DNA of 64,000 nt from Pyronema omphalodes (Eukaryota; Ascomycota; Pezizomycetes; Pezizales; Pyronemataceae), in NCBI GenBank assembly GCA_024516155.1, contig JAJJXM010000020.1, forward strand, positions 1 to 64,000, given 5' to 3'. Below the pieces are notes generated by a model. It saw only the letters and a program-made list of their open reading frames with translations. It searched no databases and was not told the DNA's origin. Below, piece by piece: positions 1 to 12,355 of the stretch (position 1 is its first letter; each line of letters opens with the position of its first letter). A program made the translations under genes and the position numbers.

Positions 1-815
1 TAGTCATACGGTGTCACTCGGTTGTGGCTGTAGATACGGTGGTGCTCTTGCTTACCTAACGCAAAAAAGCCCGCTCCCTCTCAAGACAAGACTGTTATTA
101 GTAATGTTTTGAGAAAAAGCGGGCCTTGTGAAATTGGTAGTACTGCAAGAATGGCTTCGTCCGACCAGTGTCAGTATTCTCCCAATTGCCAAGCCGTATA
201 CGGGATCTCTCAGCCGACAGGGCGTAATCCGTACGTTGCTTGCTGCATTCCCGAGGCTACGTGAGACTACCGCAATTACGATCACGGTTGCATGCATAAT
301 GCGTGTTTTTTTCTTTTATGCATTGCTTTTTCCATGTTGTTCGTGAAATATGCATGGTGAGTTTTTCATTATTTAGTTTGCATTTTCATTTTCTAATTAT
401 TTATTCAGAAATTTGCATTCTCATTATCATGTGTCGATTGCAAGTAGACTGATTTTCTCTGTTTTCTTTTATTTTCTTTGTGTTCTTTTATTTTCTCTGT
501 AAAATGAATGTCCGGTGCCCTCTTGGCCACTCTCTATACTGTATCGTTACCGTGAGGCGTTGGTTTTTTCCTTTTCCCTTGCAAAATCGATGTCACCTGC
601 CACCTTCGCACTCTGCCACTCTCTGTGCTCCGTGTGTCAACAACCGCCATTCATGGTCCTTCTTCCGATGATGCTCTGGTGACTCACACTCTCTATGTTA
701 TTTTCTTTTCTTTTGTTGTCGAATCAAGGTCAGCTGCATTCTTTGCACTCTGCCACTCTCTTTGCTCGGTATGTCCACAACAGCCATTCTTGAACCTTTT
801 GCTCTCTACCCCGTG

Positions 816-823
816 TATATAAA
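816..823 (+). promoter_or_regulatory. TATA box inside repeat copy 1
   Basis: TATATAAA lies about 90 nt before the first stem-loop module and is conserved in copy 2 (about 4945-4952). A canonical TATA at this distance fits a Pol II start site that would place the stem-loops in the 5' part of a transcript. Transcription itself is inference. Confidence 0.45.
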
Positions 824-909
824 CCTACGCACATCCCATCGAATTCTTTCTCTGTCAAGCATTTTCGGAATGAATAACTAATCTATCAGAAGGGGTTTCT
901 CACAAGCAT

Positions 910-1161
910 CAATTGGGGAGCTGAGGAGGGGCGATGCGGTATGATACCGACTACCCTCTCACCTCCCAATCGGCTCTTGGTGGAAGCCACTCCTAATAGA
1001 CCTTTTACTTGTCCTGGGAATATTTGGTATCTATGGCGAGAAGACGATTAGAAGTACCGTTTCGACAAGCAATCATTGGGGAGCTGAGGGGGGCGATGCA
1101 GTACGATACTAGCTACCTTCTCACCTCCCAATGTAACCTTGATGAAAGCTGCTTCTAATAG
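910..1161 (+). ncRNA. Two tandem structured modules in repeat copy 1 (putative structured RNA)
   Basis: Module 1 (910-999) and module 2 (1074-1161) are diverged copies of one design. An outer stem pairs CATTGGGGAGCTGAG-like sequence with CTCACCTCCCAATG-like sequence. Inside it is a small hairpin: CGGTA/TACCG at 937-949 and CAGTA/TACTA at 1099-1111. Then follows a downstream segment ending in TCCTAATAG or TTCTAATAG. One inner pair changes from G-C to A-T between modules, which suggests the structure is maintained. Copy 2 repeats both modules at 5039-5128 and 5203-5290. I recognise no known RNA family, and function and strand are inferred. Confidence 0.4.
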
Positions 1162-1477
1162 AAATATAATAAAATTACAGAAAATTGCAGAAAATTACAG
1201 AAAATTACAGAAAATTACAGATTTAGACAAGGTCACAGTCACTGAAAGCATTTCCCGTTGAGGAAGTATCCGATTATTTATTGATTCATAGTCACATGCA
1301 ACCGTAAGGTCATGACGGAATCTACAAACACAGAATTTTCTTCCCCTTCCATTATCAGTTTTCTTTTCCCACCTTTTTCTCCTCCACAGAGCAAAAACAA
1401 ACAGAAATAAACTCCATGGTGCCGTTGGTCATCGTGTGATGAGCTGCACCCTGGGGTCAAGAATGTCCGTCTTAAAG

Positions 1478-1620
1478 GCGGGGCCCGGGGCCGCGTGGAA
1501 TTGGTGACGGAGGAGGTGCAGGTGGGGGTTGGCTCGAGTAGCCGTAGATAGAGTTGTTCAGGCGGGGCCCAGGGCCGCGTGGGATTGGTGACGGAGGAGG
1601 TGCAGGAGGGGGCTGGCTCA
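1478..1620. repeat. GC-rich ~83-bp unit, two copies
   Basis: A segment starting GGCGGGGCC and containing GCCGCGTGG, TTGGTGACGGAGGAGGTGCAG and GGCTGGCTC-like sequence occurs at about 1478-1537 and again at about 1561-1620. The units differ by a few substitutions. The block is much more GC-rich than its surroundings. The minus strand reads as a proline-rich repeat, but no gene context supports translation. Confidence 0.7.
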
Positions 1621-4148
1621 GATTTATACAGGAGGCACAGTCGTGTGTGTTCTTAAAGTGGAGCGCCATGATTATTGGTATTTCTTGTTGTAAAAATGAT
1701 AGTTGTATTGTTATCTATATGCGTTGTGTATTTTCGAAGGAGATTATATGCACTGGGTAGATCTGAGAATTGTGCTACATAAAACTGGGGTGGTAATCAT
1801 GTTGAATGTCTGCTTGTCCTCGGGAAGAGGAACCACCTTGTTGAGAGCACCTTCTAGCAGGTTCAGATTCAGTTATAATCATTTAACCCTTCTCAAGTAG
1901 TTTTGACTCTATATCCTCTCTAAATTAACTCTGTTCGGATGCATTTTCGATTCTACAGACTACCACCCGTGACGCTATCTTCCTGTATCACCACACCCAT
2001 CGACCACCAATTACCCGTCGTGTAAACTCCAAAATGCGTACCTATAATTTGCAGCAAAGATATCTCACCCCAGACTGAGCAGTCCAGTTTTATTTATTGC
2101 CAAATGTACTGGAGTTAGGTATGATTGAGAGACTGTACTGGAGGCTCGGAGAAACTTCTCTTTTGCCACAACACAGCAAACGAGAACAGTATGGTTGATG
2201 TTTCCGTGAGTATTCGGAGTAATTGTTCAAGAGAGAGCGACAGGAGAATATATAATGATAGTTGACCATCATCCGCCTTGCATTCGGATTGTTCTGCAGT
2301 AACCTCGCCGCCGATTGAGCTGTCCAGTTATAAGTAATGTTCAATGTACGTGAGGGAGATACAGCTGAGAGATTAATATCACATCTTCGGCATCGGTCTT
2401 GACTATTTTAACTCGACCATAACTAGCTTGAGAAGATGGACGATAAGGTTGAGTACGTGCATCGTACTTTAGTAGAAGTGAATTTCAGCGCAGAGGAGTT
2501 ATATAAAAAAAAAGCAATAATTCATAATTTCAGAGATTCATAAAGAAAAAGTCCTTCTACACGGTCATGCAGCTAGGGTGCATTTGCCATCATCACGTGA
2601 TACAACCCGCACTTACGTCATACATCACAACGTGTCTTGTACCTTCTGGCATCCGGCGTCACAACAGACCACATCGTATAAATTGTACTTTTTACCTAGG
2701 CAACTACACATGCGGTGTATCATGAAGTACGGTGTAGAAGGTTAGAATTTTGTTCTTTACGGCGTCAATAACATCAAAAGTTCGGGGCCCTCACCTGTGG
2801 CGGTAGCCTTATCAGACTGCGTGCAAAAAGAATAATGCAAAAAGAATGGGTTCGGTGGGACTCGAACCCACATACGGCCCCTAAGTATACTAAGTGACCG
2901 TGTTCTACCAATTGAACTACAAACCCAGGTTGTGAGAGAGCGTTTTGAAATTGGCATATAACCCGTTGCTGTTTAACGGAGAAAGGCCAGTTCTCGGTGT
3001 TTCTGGTGGTTTGGGATGGCGGTAGGGAAAAATATGATGTCAGTGGTTTTGGGTGCGTGATTTGGGTGGTATTGTTTCCATCAGCCGGCGTGCTGAGTTT
3101 CTTTCGTTCCTTCGATTTGTCATGAGAAACAAGTGACTTCTGACCCAGCTAAACCGTGGAAGATCAATAATGTTTCCCTGACTACTGTAACTAACTTCAA
3201 ACTGAAAGCTAAGACATTTTTTGTGTCGGTGGATGCATAACAATCAGAATAAATGTTTTGCAAGGTGGTCCCGGTTCACGATTGTACAAAGATCGTACGA
3301 CTGGGAGGTCTGCCTACAAACTTCTACCACCCTGTGAAATCAGTTGATACTTTTTAACCACATATTCGAAAGGACTTTTTGGTGTTAGGGCGTACAGTGT
3401 TGTGATGGTATGGACGTTAAGTAATCGTGGAGCAGAAATATCTCCGCTCGGTGCTGTTCCTAGAATGTTGAGTTGGAATGTCTCCATCATATTCTGTCTT
3501 TAAACTTTTAAAAATATGCGTCCATTTTCCCCGTATAATTCCAGCTGCTTCTCTGTCTGTATCGAGTTGTGCGTTGAAAAGTCTTCGTCATATTCGATCA
3601 AGACCTTCTAAAATATCCTCCCATTTTCTCCGATGCCTCCCGATTCCTCCGATACCTCCCATTTTCTCCGATACATCCTTATATTTTCCCCCGCTGTTTT
3701 CGCTGCTGGTATTTCATTATCCCATCCATTTTCCTCGCTTTATACTGTCCCCGATGGTTTTGGCTGTTGGTATTTCCTACCCTTTCCATTTCGGATGTAC
3801 TCCTAATGATCGGTTTTCCTTGTCTCTACCGGTTTTATGAGATTTGCGGGTCTCAGGCGCGGATTCGATTTCCCTTGACAGGATTAGCACCCCTGTTTCC
3901 TTACACACCGCGTGATGGAGGATGATGGAGGACGAGGATTTACAGCACTAGTCTAGTGATCCATCCCTGTCGCCGCTAGCACAGAAGTGGAAAGGCGGGT
4001 GGATATGGGTTAGTTAGCTGAGTGGATGGGCTCAGTCGAAGAGGTGGGCGATGGGGTCAAGTACGCAGAGGGACAAGTAGGCAGAGGGACAAGTAGGCAG
4101 AGGGAGTTGAGTATGTAGACGGTGTCGAGGTCGAGCAGAATGCCTTGT
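1621..4148. other. Non-coding DNA between the long direct repeats
   Basis: No recognisable protein domain is present. The few open frames are short or low-complexity; for example, the ORF at 3478-3840 is Ser/Pro/Phe-rich translation of pyrimidine-rich DNA. There are two weakly similar GAGCWGTCCAGTT segments at about 2086 and 2316, a tRNA-like gene at 2848-2926, and a short repeat of the phrase GAGGGACAAGTAGGCA near 4070-4105. If the flanking repeats are LTRs, this interior encodes no gag or pol and the element would be non-autonomous. Confidence 0.6.
2848..2926 (-). tRNA. tRNA-like gene, anticodon unresolved
   Basis: Read on the minus strand, this folds into a cloverleaf. It has a 7-bp acceptor stem (GGGTTTG with CGAACCC, one G-T pair), a D arm GTTC/GAAC with an A-box-like start, a T arm GTGGG/CCCAC, and a perfect B box GGTTCGAGTCC. 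A run of five T follows within about six bases of the 3' end, as expected for a Pol III terminator. The anticodon arm is odd: the CGGTC/GGCCG stem encloses 16 nt instead of 7, so a ~9-nt intron or a degenerate arm is possible, and no standard U33-anticodon placement works. It is either an intron-containing tRNA or a tRNA pseudogene. Confidence 0.6.
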
Positions 4149-5528
4149 TAGTCATGCATTCTCACTCGGCTTTGGCTGTAGATACGGTGTTTCTCTTGCT
4201 TACCTAACGCAAAAAAGCCCGCTCCCTCTCAAGACAAGACTGTTATTAGTCATGTTTTGAGAAGAAGCGGGCCTTGTGAAATTGGTAGTACTGCAAGAAT
4301 GGCTTCGTCCGACCAGTGTCAGTATTCTCCCAATTGCCAAGCCGTATACGGGATCTCTCAGCCGACAGAGCGTAATCGGTACGTTGCTTGCTGCATTCCC
4401 GAGGCTACGTGAGACTACCGCAATTACGATCACAGTTGCATGCATCATGCGTGTTTTTTTCTTTTATGCATTGCTTTTTCCATGTTGTTCGTGAAATATG
4501 CATGGTGAGTTTTTTATTATTTAGTTTGCATTTTCGTTTTTTAATTATTTATTCAGAAATTTGCATTCTCATTATCATGTGTCGATTGCAAGTAGACTGA
4601 TTTTCTCTTTTTTCTTTTATTTTCTCTGTAAAATGAATGTCCGGTGCCCTCTTGGCCACTCTCTATACTGTATCGTTACCGTGAAGCGTTGGTTTTTTCC
4701 TTTTCCCTTGCAAAATCGATGTCACCTGCCACCTTCGCACTCTGCCACTCTCTGTGCTCCGTGTGTCAACAACCGCCATTCATGGTCCTTCTTCCGATGA
4801 TGCTCTGGTGACTCACACTCTCTATGTTATTTTCTTTTCTTTTGTTGTCGAATCAAGGTCAGCTGCATTCTTTGCACTCTGCCACTCTCTTTGCTCGGTA
4901 TGTCCACAACAGCCATTCTTGAACCTTTTGCTCTCTACCCCGTGTATATAAACCTACGCACATCCCATCGAATTCTTTCTCTGTCAAGCATTTTCGGAAT
5001 GAATAACTAATCTATCAGAAGGGGTTTCTCACAAGCATCAATTGGGGAGCTGGGGAGGGGCGATGCGGTATGATACCGACTACCCTCTCACCTCCCAATC
5101 GGCTCTTGGTGGAAGCCACTCCTAATAGACCTTTCACTTGTCCTGGGAATATTTGGTATCTATGGCGAGAAGACGATTAGAAGTACCGTTTCAACAAACA
5201 TTCATTGGGGAGCTGAGGGGGGCGATGCAGTACGATACTAGCTACCTTCTCACCTCCCAATGTAACCTTGATGAAAGCTGCTTCTAATAGAAATATAATA
5301 AAATTACAGAAAATTGCAGAAAATTACAGAAAATTACAGATTTAGACAAGGTCACAGTCACTGAAAGCATTTCCCGTTGAGGAAGTATCCAATTATTTAT
5401 TGATTCATAGTCACATGCAACCGTAAGGTCATGACGGAATCTACAAACACAGAATTTTCTTCCCCTTCCATTTTGAGTTTTCTTTTCCCACCTTTATTGT
5501 CTCAACAGAGAAAAACCACACAGAAATA
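4149..5528. repeat. Long direct repeat, copy 2
   Basis: Second copy of the 1-1409 repeat in the same orientation, separated from it by about 2.7 kb. The left boundary cannot be fixed, because copy 1 is cut by the window edge at the equivalent base. The right boundary is where similarity stops, after a shared ACAGAAATA near 5520-5528. The TATA box and both stem-loop modules are retained (modules start at 5039 and 5203). The high identity suggests recent duplication, or LTRs of a fairly young element. Confidence 0.85.
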
Positions 5529-5714
5529 CGTTGTGACAAAGAAAGAGGAAACTAGATTTCGAAAGGTGCAGATGGAGGTATTTTATCAGTTAAGAAGCCG
5601 TAAGATTTATCTATGACTTCGCGATCAGGATCATCAAGCGAAACATTTCGTGTATTTTTAGCGTTGTTCTGGTTGTCTACCGTATGCGGTTCTTACATTT
5701 ACATTCACATTTTC

Positions 5715-6045
5715 ATCATACACCGCTGGAGGCCTCCATGAAGCCTATGTGGGGAAAATCAACTCGGAAACAACCCAATTGTTTCCTCGAGGCTTGAGCC
5801 TCCTAATGCGGCACCCTAATCTTCCACTCCCCAATTGTCCCCTCCCATTTGCGGCTCTTGACATGTGCCAGAGCTACTTAGGAATGGTGCACTCGTGACA
5901 TAGCATGATGTCCTACAAATGTATATATTCTGCTATCACTCGATTCTTAATAAAGGTGAATTGCAAATTGAACATTAGCCAAGCCCTTTTTAGACTTTAT
6001 TTGGACTAAATACCTGGGACAATATTGGCGCCATATACGGGCAAG
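5715..6045 (+). mobile_element. Retroelement-like remnant with hairpin motif and primer-binding-site-like end
   Basis: The segment begins with paired GC-rich segments and contains a perfect 8-bp stem (GGAAACAA at 5766-5773, TTGTTTCC at 5779-5786). The hairpin motif GAGGC-TTGA-GCCTC plus CCTAATGCGGC at 5789-5811 recurs in altered form at 28673. Further right, CTCCCATTTGCGGCTCTTG near 5845-5865 resembles the module end in the 1.4 kb repeats. ACTCGATTCTTAATAA near 5939 recurs near 9579. At 6025-6045 TTGGCGCCATATACGGG resembles retrotransposon primer-binding sites. It is probably a truncated LTR element; no coding domain remains. Confidence 0.4.
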
Positions 6046-6869
6046 TCCTCTTTATTGTATCGCTGCGGTTCCATGTACAGTACCTCATATGTGATCCGGG
6101 TGGCGGGAGAGGATTCAATGTCTTTCTTCATTGCTAGAGCCCCGGTAGCTCACCCCCCCATAGAGTTCACTGGAATGACTCATTTATGTTGTAACTCCAA
6201 TTCTCCTGGTCAATTCTGCTCTTCACTTCTCCTCCGTAATATTAATGCAGGTATCCAGGCTACGTTCGTTGTTCTGTTAATTCTGCAATGGTTGAACAAT
6301 CCCCAGAGCGGCAGATGGGGCTGTAAATAAATTGAACAGCGTCCAAGACTGAGATCCTTGTGGCCTACTGTTCAAAATTACTTAACAATGACCCACTTAA
6401 GAAGCAGACCATTAGCGAATAGATAAATATTGACGTATCAATATTCTCTCTGGGGCATCATGAGATGAAATTATAACTGAGCATGCCTTGAAAGCATGTG
6501 ATTCTGCAATCACAGTCCGAAGAATTATTGAGAGAGTTATCAAGATCCATCGCCGAAAGAATCATTCATAAGTGTTTCTCCTCAGCATTAAGGAATTCCT
6601 TAAATTTAGGAGTAGATGCATTTCTACACTCACGGGAGTTTTATTTTATCTTATTTTCTTTATATCCTCATAGACTCACGAGATTGGCCGATTACGAATA
6701 CTTTCACCGATGTGCATAATATGTACCATGTGCTCTCTGAATTTCACCAGACTCAAGTTTCTGAGCCGTTAAAACACAATTTTCAATCAATCTATGCCAC
6801 TACAATATCGTCTATCTCATAATAAGTGATGCAGAACGACAATGATCACTAACACCATTAATCAATCTC
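6046..6869. other. Intergenic, no gene recognised
   Basis: Open frames of 60-100 codons are present, but none shows a recognisable domain, and codon use does not resemble neighbouring genes. It is probably the eroded interior of the element to the left plus the 3' flank of the methyltransferase gene. Confidence 0.5.
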
Positions 6870-8192
6870 TCACCTCACTGCTTTAGGCTTTCGTCCGTAC
6901 ACGCGGTAGCTATTTACTGTCAGAATACTCCGAAACTTTCTTTCGAGATAGTGGAACAATGGTACGTACAATTTGCCGTACATGTGGTAGTTTTTATTGC
7001 GCACCGCGGCTAGAGCCGCTTCGCAGATGGCATGAGCCCTCTTAGCGTCCATATCAAGAATCCTGGTAAATGCTGCCATTCCGTAGCTTTCAAAGGCGCC
7101 CTCGCAGTTAAGAAGTGACATTGCACCAATCTTCTTCTGTCTTGGATCCTTTGGCCATGGACCCATAGGCTCTTTGGATTCCAACGCATGGACGTCCTCG
7201 AATCCAGCTTTTTCCAACAACATCTTCATAGATTCGAGTTTTGGAGCTGGTCGTCCCATCTTACGCATGGCTTCTTGTAAATGATCCATGTATATCTTCG
7301 CACCATTGTCGGGCTTCATCGTACCATCATCGGAATTCATGGTAAGGCTATATTCCCCGAGTTCAACGTAACCTCCGGGTGTGGTACAACTAAAAACCAA
7401 GGTTAGAGATGTTGCGGATATGATGGATAACTGTAACTGACCGCATGATCTCGCTTATAAGATGGTTCCAATCACTAACGCCCGAGGCAATATTCCGGCA
7501 GTGAATAAAGTCGAATGAATCCTAGCATGAGAATATGTCAATATACCTTGATTCTATTTTCAATAGTGACAACCATATGCCAACTAACTTCTTTGAATGT
7601 CCATTCTAACATGGCGTCGTCGACTTCAAAGCGACTACCCTAAGGATTAGCACAGCTGGAAATAGAGGTAAATAAAGCCCACCAATTCGCAGGTACCCAG
7701 TCTGGCTGGATCGGACTCAAATCGGTCCCGATAACCTCCGCCATTGGATACTTATCTGCCATGTCTATAGCCCAGATACCTGTACCCGTTCCGATGTCCA
7801 GAATCCGAGTAGGCTCGTCAAGTGGGGCGTTGTGTATCTCATCGTCCAATACCAGCCGCATTATCTCATGGTTCAAGTCCAATCTGTACCATCACTCTAT
7901 CAATATCCGCATCATCGTGTTAAACTGCTCCTTTCTGATCTTTCCGACGTACCGATCTTGTTCCTTTTCATCCGTTGGCAACAGGTATTTATCCGGTCCG
8001 TAATACGTGTGGTACCTTCGTCCGTTCTCGAAGATGTACTGGTTCACCGACGACGTGAGGCTTGCCGTGCTGGTATCATAACCTACTGAATCATAGTTCT
8101 CATCCTCGGGCCTTTCGAGCTGGAAACGTTAATACTATAACCACATATACATCAAAAGTGAAACTCACGACAGATGGATCAACCTCGAGCAT
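6870..8192 (-). CDS. LaeA-like SAM-dependent methyltransferase
   Basis: This rebuilds as a six-exon gene: 8169-8192, 7953-8119, 7683-7883, 7589-7634, 7442-7521 and 6870-7389 (345 aa). All introns have GT/AG ends and frames join exactly. The N-terminal third has the family's ENGRRYH...[13 protein letters not shown] linker. SAM motif I follows ([11 protein letters not shown]), then a D-x-S-P-I-Q-P-x-W-V-P segment, [16 protein letters not shown] and [10 protein letters not shown], all typical of the LaeA/UMTA-like fungal class I fold. LaeA itself acts in the nucleus with velvet proteins in secondary metabolism control, but most family members are uncharacterised, so the substrate and any regulatory role are unknown. 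One exon is only 46 nt. The nearest neighbours are repeats on one side and an anonymous gene on the other, and there is no biosynthetic core enzyme close by. Confidence 0.88.
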
Positions 8193-10081
8193 TGCGTTGA
8201 CCTATGTTGTGCCTTTTGGATGACAGGGTGACGAAAGAAGATGTTGCTTGTTTTTTTTGTCCCCGGGGTTCACAAAGGAATATAACGTTTGATAACTAGT
8301 CGCTTGTGTTATGAACCTTAAGCTATTAAGGTAGTATACGCCAGTACAGGATCAAGTCACATATTCGATGTCTGCACATGTGGCGCTATGTATGTATAAC
8401 GGTAATGATACAGCTGCAGGTCCATGTATTCTGAAACCGCCTCCTCCCGTTCACCCCTTCACTGTACTTGTGCCATTGTTGCAAAGAAAGTTAAATCTCT
8501 TTTACATTCTCCTTACTGCACATAGATATGCGCCAAGGCCGCATTCACTTAATGGATGTTTCCCATAACTCTCTGTGTATGTTTAGCTTGCCATTCTTTT
8601 TATTCGGCTTTTTAACCTCGTGCAGAAAAGCTTTAATTATGTGTTTTCGTTTTTTACTTCCCCAGTATAGAGTTATGAATTTCTGAAAGCCGTATAAAGA
8701 TCAATTTGGAGAGAGAAATAACCGCAGACTAGCGCTGGAGCCCATGTACATATCAAGCATGCACCAGCCCATTTAAAAGTCAGAAGTGCGTGTTACGGCA
8801 TTAGGTTGATGGATTGGGGTTAGTATGCACTCATGCCGGCTCTCGCGGCAAAAACTACAGGGGACTAATGAAACCTCCTTGTACGTATCTGGATCAGGAC
8901 AGACGCAACCGGTCAAAGATAGCGCTTGACAAGCAATTACATACTTGCTACTTATCTGCTGGTCCACCGCGCTTAATTTGTTTGGCAGGCGTTAACTGAA
9001 CGACTTGGCGATGACGCGACGTGCAATTTCGGAAACCCCGGAATTTCCGTATTCAAACGGCGGTGCATCAATAATGGCAGGATTGACTAATAAAAAAAAT
9101 ATAAGGTACACCGCCGACCAGCATAGGTATCCTGCGATAGCGGAGCTCAACCGGAGAGAGAACACAAAAAAAACTCCCGACCATCTGTCAACCAGATTTG
9201 ATCCTTCTAATAAGTGCTGGATGACATCCCAGGCAACAATTAGACAGAGCCTATGTACACGGCATTCATCTATGGCTCAAAGGAGTCGGTAGCATTCAAA
9301 GTCTACAAAAAGGACTGCCTCCTCATCTTAACTGCGTGATATGCTTCCAAGACGCGAACGCTGCAGGTTTAGTTTTACACGGCTGCTGTTGTTGACCAGA
9401 GGTCGTGCAATCAGGGGGGCTCGGCACGTTGACCTGTATGTAACGGTAAGATAGAGAACAAATGGAGTATTGCAGGAATTGGTAATTTGTGTAGTTTTTT
9501 TGTGTACTAATTCACTTGATGCGACATATGTACGCTGAAAGCAAAGGCTGCATTGTAACACACCTTCATGTGTCAGCACTCGATTCTTAATAACATGGCA
9601 CAGCAACTGAACATTGACAAATACTTATGAAATCTCTACCATAACCCAACAGTCACTGATCACTGATCACTTGAATTTCTCAAGGTCATTTAAACAGGTA
9701 TAAGAAGTGCACTTTTTGTGATTGTGACCCGCTCCTCTCCATCGGTAGCAGTCACTCATGCCAAGACTCTGCTGATCGAGGATATCGTCTGAAAAACAGT
9801 AACCCTTCACACCCCAATATATGGACCCCTGAATGCAGGGTTTACTCTAGGTTTACCGATTTGGTGCTTCTAATGAGACTTGAATCTGCACCTGCCCAGA
9901 ATCTGGTTATCCACCCACCTTGTATCACGACGTTGTGTATTGAAATACACAATACCAAACGATCCGCGCCTTCTCAAAACAGTATACACCTTATTTCAGG
10001 CCAGGTGCACAGGCTGGCGTACACAACAAGTCAACCTTGAATAGTAGGTGCGGATGTATCTAGTGCACGCTTAGCCAAGTC
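8193..10081. other. Intergenic, no convincing gene
   Basis: Several open frames of 60-95 codons occur, including 9005-9292, but none has a recognisable domain. ACTCGATTCTTAATAA near 9579 matches the retroelement-like remnant near 5939. A hairpin GGTGC...GCACC around TTCTAATGAG at about 9863-9893 weakly recalls the CCTAATG motif at 5803 and 28687. The region is probably degraded transposon DNA. Confidence 0.45.
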
Positions 10082-10378
10082 TTACAGCGATTCTATCAAC
10101 ACTCGACAGCCTGGCGCGACTATACGACAGTGAGCGCCTGGTAGATCTCGAAACATCCCATCCATGAGGTCTATCAACTGGTCTGCGGTATATCTGCTAG
10201 GGGAGACGGTCAACAGCAGATTACTTAGACACGCTTTTACCCACACAATACCCCACATTTTTTGAACATTTTCTGGAATATTGAAACTAGAATCCTGATC
10301 CGGTGTGCGCTTTGTAAGAACCGCAGAAGTCCGGTGCGCCAGGGTTATTCCAGACATTGAGAACTTCATCAGGAGCAA
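10082..10378 (-). CDS. Hypothetical small protein (weak)
   Basis: An open frame of 98 codons starts with Met at 10378, on the same strand as the next gene and about 110 bp from its stop. Composition is ordinary rather than low-complexity. There is no domain, signal peptide or membrane segment I can name. It could be a small gene, a stray exon, or chance. Confidence 0.2.
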   Translation of the reverse strand: MLLMKFSMSGITLAHRTSAVLTKRTPDQDSSFNIPENVQKMWGIVWVKACLSNLLLTVSPSRYTADQLIDLMDGMFRDLPGAHCRIVAPGCRVLIESL

Positions 10379-10491
10379 GAGTGAAAGATATAAATCTGGT
10401 ACCCGTGAATTTCAAATTAAGTATCCCTCGGTCATGCTATTATACGGGAGGGGATAAAAACTATTCCATTCCATCTTTCAATTTCGGGACC

Positions 10492-11964
10492 TTAATACCC
10501 ACACCGTCCGCAGTAGCCACAATCTTCCGCGCTACATGCCGTATAATCACGTTCAGACTCCCTGTCTGAGTGATATGCATCAGACAGATTATCCCTATAA
10601 TCGTATATATCGTCGTCATCGTCTTCGTGGTAGGTATTTCGGGTTGGCGTATCTGCAAAATATCCAAGTTGTTCATCGAGTTCTTTCCACTCTTCGTCAT
10701 CATCTTCTTCGGCATCAATCACGGATGTCCACTCTGCCCGCAAGTCAAACGGCAAGGCCACTACCTCCTCCCCTACCGATTGCGTCTGGATTTCGAGCGG
10801 CCCATTCCCGCACCTCACCACCTGCACACACTCGCCCCAATCCAAGGCTGTATCAAGGATCTGTGTAAGAACAGCTTGAAATCTTCGCAACCGATTAACA
10901 TTATCCTTCTCCCACTTCCGCATTTCATCGCCGATATTCTCTATCTTTGGCTCCTCGAATACCCCACGTTCGTGCTGGGCAAAGACGAAGTTCGGTGTCT
11001 GGTTGACCCAAAGCCATCGAATCAACTCGTCTCTGTCTAACGGCCGGTATGTGGTTAGAGGGCGCGTTTTGAGGTCAAAGATGGCCTCCTGCGGGATGGC
11101 ACGGCCTTTGAACTCAATCTTCAGCTTATCTCCTCCGGATGTCGATTCGCCGGCACTCATCAACAAAGCCATATCATGCAACGGGAAACCCGAGGTATCC
11201 ATTCCAACCCCACCCCTCGGAGAAGGCCCCAACGTTTTCTCGGGGGCCGAGGTCAGCTTATCGGGAAGATATCCATCGGTCTCTGTCCTCACAACAACAT
11301 TGATCCCGCCAAACTCATACCTAACCAACCTATGATGTGACGCGGACCCGCCCACTTCCGGATCCCACGTAGTATTCGCCTCCGGGTACGTATGCCTGTA
11401 GCCCATGGCATCCTCGATCTTCTCATTCGGGGAGTTCTCGCGGCGGATAAAGAACACAGTCCCGCCGACGAGGTCGACATCAAACCGGAAGGAGCGCTCC
11501 AGCGACCCTGCGAAGTAGAGGAGGTTCTCGAGCGTGCTGCTGCAGGCGACGAGGTTGATGGAGCTGCGGTCGAGAGAGGGGGCGAGGTGGAGGAGGGAGC
11601 GCACCGCGGGCTCCATGGGGAAGCGCGGCCAGCGGGCGCCGTTGGGATCGCGGTAGTAGGTGCCGGAGTCGGGTAGGAGGGCTCGCTTGCGGTCGTGCTG
11701 GGGGGCCCACGCCGGCGGGGAGCCTAGCGCCTGCTCGTCACTATCCTGTCCTGGAACTCTTTCTACCGGACTTCACGAGGGAAAACAGAGTAACCTACCT
11801 GGAACCAGGATCGTGCCGGGTTTGTTTTCGAGCCAGTTGTACGACGCGAGGTATTCGACTTCGGTGATCCTGGGCTCTGTTACTTCGATGTCGGAGAGGT
11901 CCAGCTCTGATAGTTTGATCTCAGTAATCAATGCGCCGGTGTGCCAGTTGATAGGGTTCGACAT
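10492..11964 (-). CDS. Conserved fungal protein of unknown function (often mislabelled geranylgeranyl pyrophosphate synthetase)
   Basis: Two exons, 11799-11964 and 10492-11723, give 465 aa. The start MSNPINWHTG was chosen because the family begins with a short leader before the conserved ILVPGSPPAW junction, which is restored exactly by the splice. The conserved middle holds DSGTYYRDPNGARWPRFP, VFFIRRENSP and YEFGGINVVVRTETDGYLP. The C-terminus is acidic (DDDDD runs) and ends in a cysteine-rich CSAEDCGYCGRCGY. Homologues in fungal databases often carry a geranylgeranyl diphosphate synthase name, but no DDxxD prenyl-synthase motif is visible here, so I do not accept that function. The promoter region carries one copy of a locally duplicated ~75-bp segment starting about 17 bp before the ATG. 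Confidence 0.85.
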
Positions 11965-11980
11965 GCTTGAGGAGACGTGT

Positions 11981-12355
11981 GTTGGGTATTGCGAGAAGTG
12001 GATGGTAGAGGTGTTGGATCGAGTCGGAGGGAGGAAACGCCGCAGAGGAGACGTGTTGGGTGTGAGAAAGGACAGGGCGAGACAAACGGTTCTATTGTAG
12101 ACGATGATGACGATACAGAGAGAGGAAGCATTATATATAGTAGAAAAGTCAGTTGGTCTCATTTTGCTTGTCACATCCCGTTTGATGTCCCACTTTGTCC
12201 CCCACGAGGTTCGTCCTGAGCAAACCCAAGGACCTTGTTCCGACAAGCAGGATTGCCTGTTCTAGTCAATCTTGCAACATTGGGTATTGCAAGAATTGGA
12301 TGGGAGAGGTGTTGGGTCAAGTCGGAGGGAGTAAACGCCGCAGAGGATAGACGTT
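11981..12355. repeat. Local direct duplication in the promoter region (11981-12055 and 12280-12355)
   Basis: Both units begin TTGGGTATTGC, contain AGAGGTGTTGG and GTCGGAGGGA, and end CGCCGCAGAGGA...ACGT. They are about 85 percent identical by eye and ~300 bp apart. The first unit sits directly upstream of the start codon of the gene at 10492-11964. No ORF spans both. Confidence 0.75.

Larger units (their letters stand above)
1..1409. repeat. Long direct repeat, copy 1 (left end cut by the window)
   Basis: Nearly identical to 4149-5528. Base 1 aligns with 4149, and the match runs to about 1409. The copies differ by scattered substitutions, a 19-nt T-rich indel near 466-490, and one fewer 10-nt AAAATTACAG-type unit in copy 2 (five units at 1171-1220 against four). 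There is no coding ORF of note. The copy contains, in order, an inverted repeat around 68-118 (AGCCCGCT...AGCGGGC), pyrimidine-rich DNA, a TATA box at 816-823, two ~100-nt stem-loop modules starting at 910 and 1074, and the short tandem array. The arrangement recalls long terminal repeats of a non-autonomous retroelement, but I see no clean TG...CA ends, so the class is uncertain. Copy 1 may extend further left. Confidence 0.85.
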